Assembly: GCA_003235785.1 (NCBI GenBank)
Contig: QJYE01000075.1
Location: 1 to 6,102, forward strand
Reading direction: 5' to 3'
DNA length: 6,102 bases
Origin: Nitrospirota bacterium
GTDB taxonomy: Bacteria; Nitrospirota; Nitrospiria; Nitrospirales; UBA8639
Shown here: positions 4,788 through 6,102 of the stretch, piece after piece
Position numbering within the stretch: position 1 is the first letter of the stretch
Layout of the letters: every line of letters starts with the position of its first letter
Notes under the pieces: generated by a model
Seen by the model: only the letters and a program-made list of their open reading frames with translations
Told to the model about the DNA's origin: nothing
Databases searched by the model: none
Made by a program: the position numbers and the translations under genes

Positions 4788-5756
4788 ATGTCCAGAAATT
4801 CCGGCTTACTCACGTGGCAGGGACTGGGCCTCGCATTCGCAAGTATGGGGTTGTGGCTGGGATGTGCCTCGCACTCCGTGACCCCGGGTACCTGCGCAAT
4901 CTCACACTCCACCACCAGGGACCTGCCTGAACGCGGAATTTCGGCCCATCGCGGTGGGCTACTGGGATGTCCCGTGAATACGATTGGGGCCTTTCAGCAG
5001 GACATCTGTCAAGGCGTTCACCAGATTGAACTCGACGTGCGTGCCACGGCAGACGGAGCGTTGGTCGTCGCCCATGATGATCGTGTCACGGGTGAGAATG
5101 GACAGACCGTACACATCTCAGAGGCGACTCTCGCCGAAGTCCAGAGCCTGAGATTCACCTCTTGCACGGGAGAAACCGAGAGACAACGGATTCCCACCTT
5201 CGAAGAGGCCCTTGCGCTCATGCCACAGAATATTTGGATTAATGTCGATATCAAAGAGAACAATCCCCTGCTTGGACGGCTCATTGCCCAAACCGTGGCC
5301 AACGCGCATCGTTTCGACCAGGTCATCTTCGGCGCACGCGACGAGACCGACCTCGCCATACGCCGCGTGGCAGAACAGTCCGGCACAGCAAGTTTGGTTG
5401 CCAACATGAGTCGGCAAATCTTCCGTGGCCAATACGTCGACACCACCATCGACTCCTGTGATGAATTTATTCAGCTCTCCTTCCTCCGTGGCAAACCGGA
5501 TCTTGGGACAATCGACCGGTTGAAGCAATCGGGCGTACGAGTGAATTACTCATGGCTCAGCAATGAAGACAGAAGCGCGTTGAGACGAGAGTTGGGAGAT
5601 TTATTCGACCGAGGAGTCCATTTCGTGTTGGTGGACCATCCCGCACCAGCCATGGAGGTCGCATGTACCCTGGGTATTCCTCCGATAGTCCCCCGTTGGA
5701 CTGGCCCTCCACCCTTCACCTGCCAAGGGCCTCCCAGCTGTCCATCCGCACGGTAA
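4788..5756 (+). CDS. glycerophosphodiester phosphodiesterase family lipoprotein
   Basis: GDPD-family TIM-barrel enzyme expected to hydrolyse glycerophosphodiesters to glycerol-3-phosphate and an alcohol, metal dependent. In this 322-residue product the motifs are SAHRGG (His54, Arg55), IELDVR (Glu81, Asp83), VAHDD (His96) and INVDIK (Asp154, Lys156). The His54 to Glu81, Asp83 and His96 distances match known bacterial GDPDs. Two departures: the usual PENT motif reads PVNT (Val63), and the metal-ligand Glu of the EIK motif is Asp154. The N-terminus has a hydrophobic segment ending LGCAS, a probable lipobox with Cys26, so it is likely membrane-anchored outside the cytoplasm. Eight further cysteines and a Pro/Cys-rich tail (298-320) fit an oxidising compartment. 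AGAGGGA precedes this ATG with a tight 3-nt gap; an ATG at 4725 overlapping the previous gene would add 21 residues. Confidence 0.85.
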   Translation: MSRNSGLLTWQGLGLAFASMGLWLGCASHSVTPGTCAISHSTTRDLPERGISAHRGGLLGCPVNTIGAFQQDICQGVHQIELDVRATADGALVVAHDDRVTGENGQTVHISEATLAEVQSLRFTSCTGETERQRIPTFEEALALMPQNIWINVDIKENNPLLGRLIAQTVANAHRFDQVIFGARDETDLAIRRVAEQSGTASLVANMSRQIFRGQYVDTTIDSCDEFIQLSFLRGKPDLGTIDRLKQSGVRVNYSWLSNEDRSALRRELGDLFDRGVHFVLVDHPAPAMEVACTLGIPPIVPRWTGPPPFTCQGPPSCPSAR

Positions 5757-5757
5757 C

Positions 5758-5800
5758 CTGCCTCGCAGTTTTTATCGATTTCCCTTCAGGCGATACTGCG
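5758..5800 (+). terminator. hairpin after the phosphodiesterase gene
   Basis: CGCAGT (5764-5769) pairs with ACTGCG (5795-5800), and inside it ATCG (5774-5777) pairs with CGAT (5791-5794), leaving a four-T bulge. Alternatively CTGC-CTC-GCAG (5758-5768) makes a minimal hairpin immediately followed by five Ts. Either could mark the end of the operon transcript. A seven-T run lies at 5826-5832, too far to belong to these stems. Confidence 0.35.
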
Positions 5801-5883
5801 TGGTCCCCTTGATATCGGCTCTGCATTTTTTTCATTCGTTGTATGGCAATATCGCTCACTTCTTGGGCGTTTCAACGTCATAA

Positions 5884-5970
5884 GGCATAGACGTCTCACC
5901 GACACGTCTCTACAAGGGATGAGACAGCCTGATCCAGATTCAGGAAGACTCATCATGCCGTCGTTTTTTT
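5884..5970 (+). ncRNA. possible three-way-junction RNA ending in a T-run
   Basis: By eye the plus strand folds as follows. P1 is GGCAT (5884-5888) with ATGCC (5955-5959). P2 is AGACGT (5889-5894) with ACGTCT (5904-5909), loop 9 nt. P3 is GATGAG (5918-5923) with CTCATC (5949-5954), and inside it CCTGA (5928-5932) with TCAGG (5940-5944), a 4-by-4 internal loop and a 7-nt terminal loop. P1 abuts P2 and P3 with no unpaired base; the only junction strand is CTACAAGG (5910-5917). After P1 comes GTCG and then seven Ts (5964-5970). It matches no riboswitch or ribozyme that I know. It could be a leader of the gene at 6100, an sRNA or an operon 3' end. Competing pairings exist. Confidence 0.3.
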
Positions 5971-6086
5971 CAATACCATCCCCCTGATGTTGAAAATATT
6001 CCTTTTCCACATCTTGTTTCCTACGGTAGGTCGTTATGGCATACTTATCGAAACACATCCATTGAGGAGCACATTCATCCTGTCAC

Positions 6087-6093
6087 AAGGGGG
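6087..6093 (+). promoter_or_regulatory. ribosome binding site of the next gene
   Basis: AAGGGGG is followed by a 6-nt spacer (TATCTC) and an ATG at 6100-6102, an ideal Shine-Dalgarno arrangement. Confidence 0.65.
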
Positions 6094-6099
6094 TATCTC

Positions 6100-6102
6100 A
6101 TG
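6100..6102 (+). CDS. start codon of a gene that continues beyond the window
   Basis: Only the ATG is visible. The strong upstream ribosome site supports a real translation start. Nothing can be said about the product. It lies 343 bp after the phosphodiesterase gene with a structured region in between, so it probably has its own promoter. Confidence 0.55.

Larger units (their letters stand above)
5757..6099. other. gene-free stretch before the next gene
   Basis: No credible gene. It contains a hairpin directly after the phosphodiesterase stop (5764-5800), a T-run (5826-5832), the structured region 5884-5970, and the 5' region of the gene starting at 6100. A minus-strand open frame (5786-6058) has no ribosome site and no recognisable sequence. 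TTGTTT (6014-6019) is only a weak -35-like hexamer; no clear promoter was found. Confidence 0.55.

Noticed and set aside
4340..4915. Minus-strand open frame of 191 codons opposite the secreted-protein gene.
   Set aside because: It is antisense to two well-supported genes with signal peptide, ribosome sites and catalytic motifs, and shows no domain.
5018..5528. Two overlapping minus-strand open frames opposite the phosphodiesterase.
   Set aside because: Shadows of the GDPD gene, whose catalytic motifs fix the coding strand.
5786..6058. Minus-strand open frame of 90 codons after the phosphodiesterase gene.
   Set aside because: There is no ribosome site before its ATG, no recognisable sequence, and it crosses the structured region 5884-5970.

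Overview
The window looks like ordinary chromosomal DNA of a free-living Gram-negative-type bacterium. Mixed base composition, a SecB export chaperone, two probable lipoproteins, a DUF2934 protein with a histone-like lysine-rich tail and a YIP1-family membrane protein together suggest a Nitrospira-like (Nitrospirota) genome. That taxonomic call is inference from gene content and style; no marker gene is present.

Layout. Positions 1-187 hold the 3' end of a plus-strand gene that resembles a LEA type 2/WHy-domain protein. Positions 188-630 have no gene, but contain repeat remnants and a hairpin followed by a T-run. Positions 631-978 (minus) encode a small DUF2934 protein. Positions 979-1402 have no gene, with repeat remnants and a strong inverted repeat. 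Positions 1403-2251 (minus) encode an unrecognised lipoprotein ending in a heptad-repeat coiled coil. Positions 2252-2729 have no gene and hold more repeat remnants and inverted repeats. Positions 2730-3185 (minus) are secB. A divergent intergenic region follows, then three plus-strand genes that probably form an operon: a YIP1-family membrane protein (3479-4021), an unrecognised secreted protein with four cysteines (4082-4768) and a lipoprotein-type glycerophosphodiester phosphodiesterase (4788-5756). Positions 5757-6099 have no gene but contain a possible three-way-junction RNA (5884-5959) that runs into a T-run. The window closes on the ATG of a further plus-strand gene with a strong ribosome binding site.

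Most of what can be placed acts at the cell envelope: SecB delivers preproteins to SecA, and four of the other products carry a signal peptide, a lipobox or membrane segments. The most interesting non-coding signal is the structured stretch at 5884-5970. The rest is ordinary accessory chromosome with decayed REP-like repeats between genes. I see no phage, CRISPR, tRNA, rRNA or intact insertion sequence.
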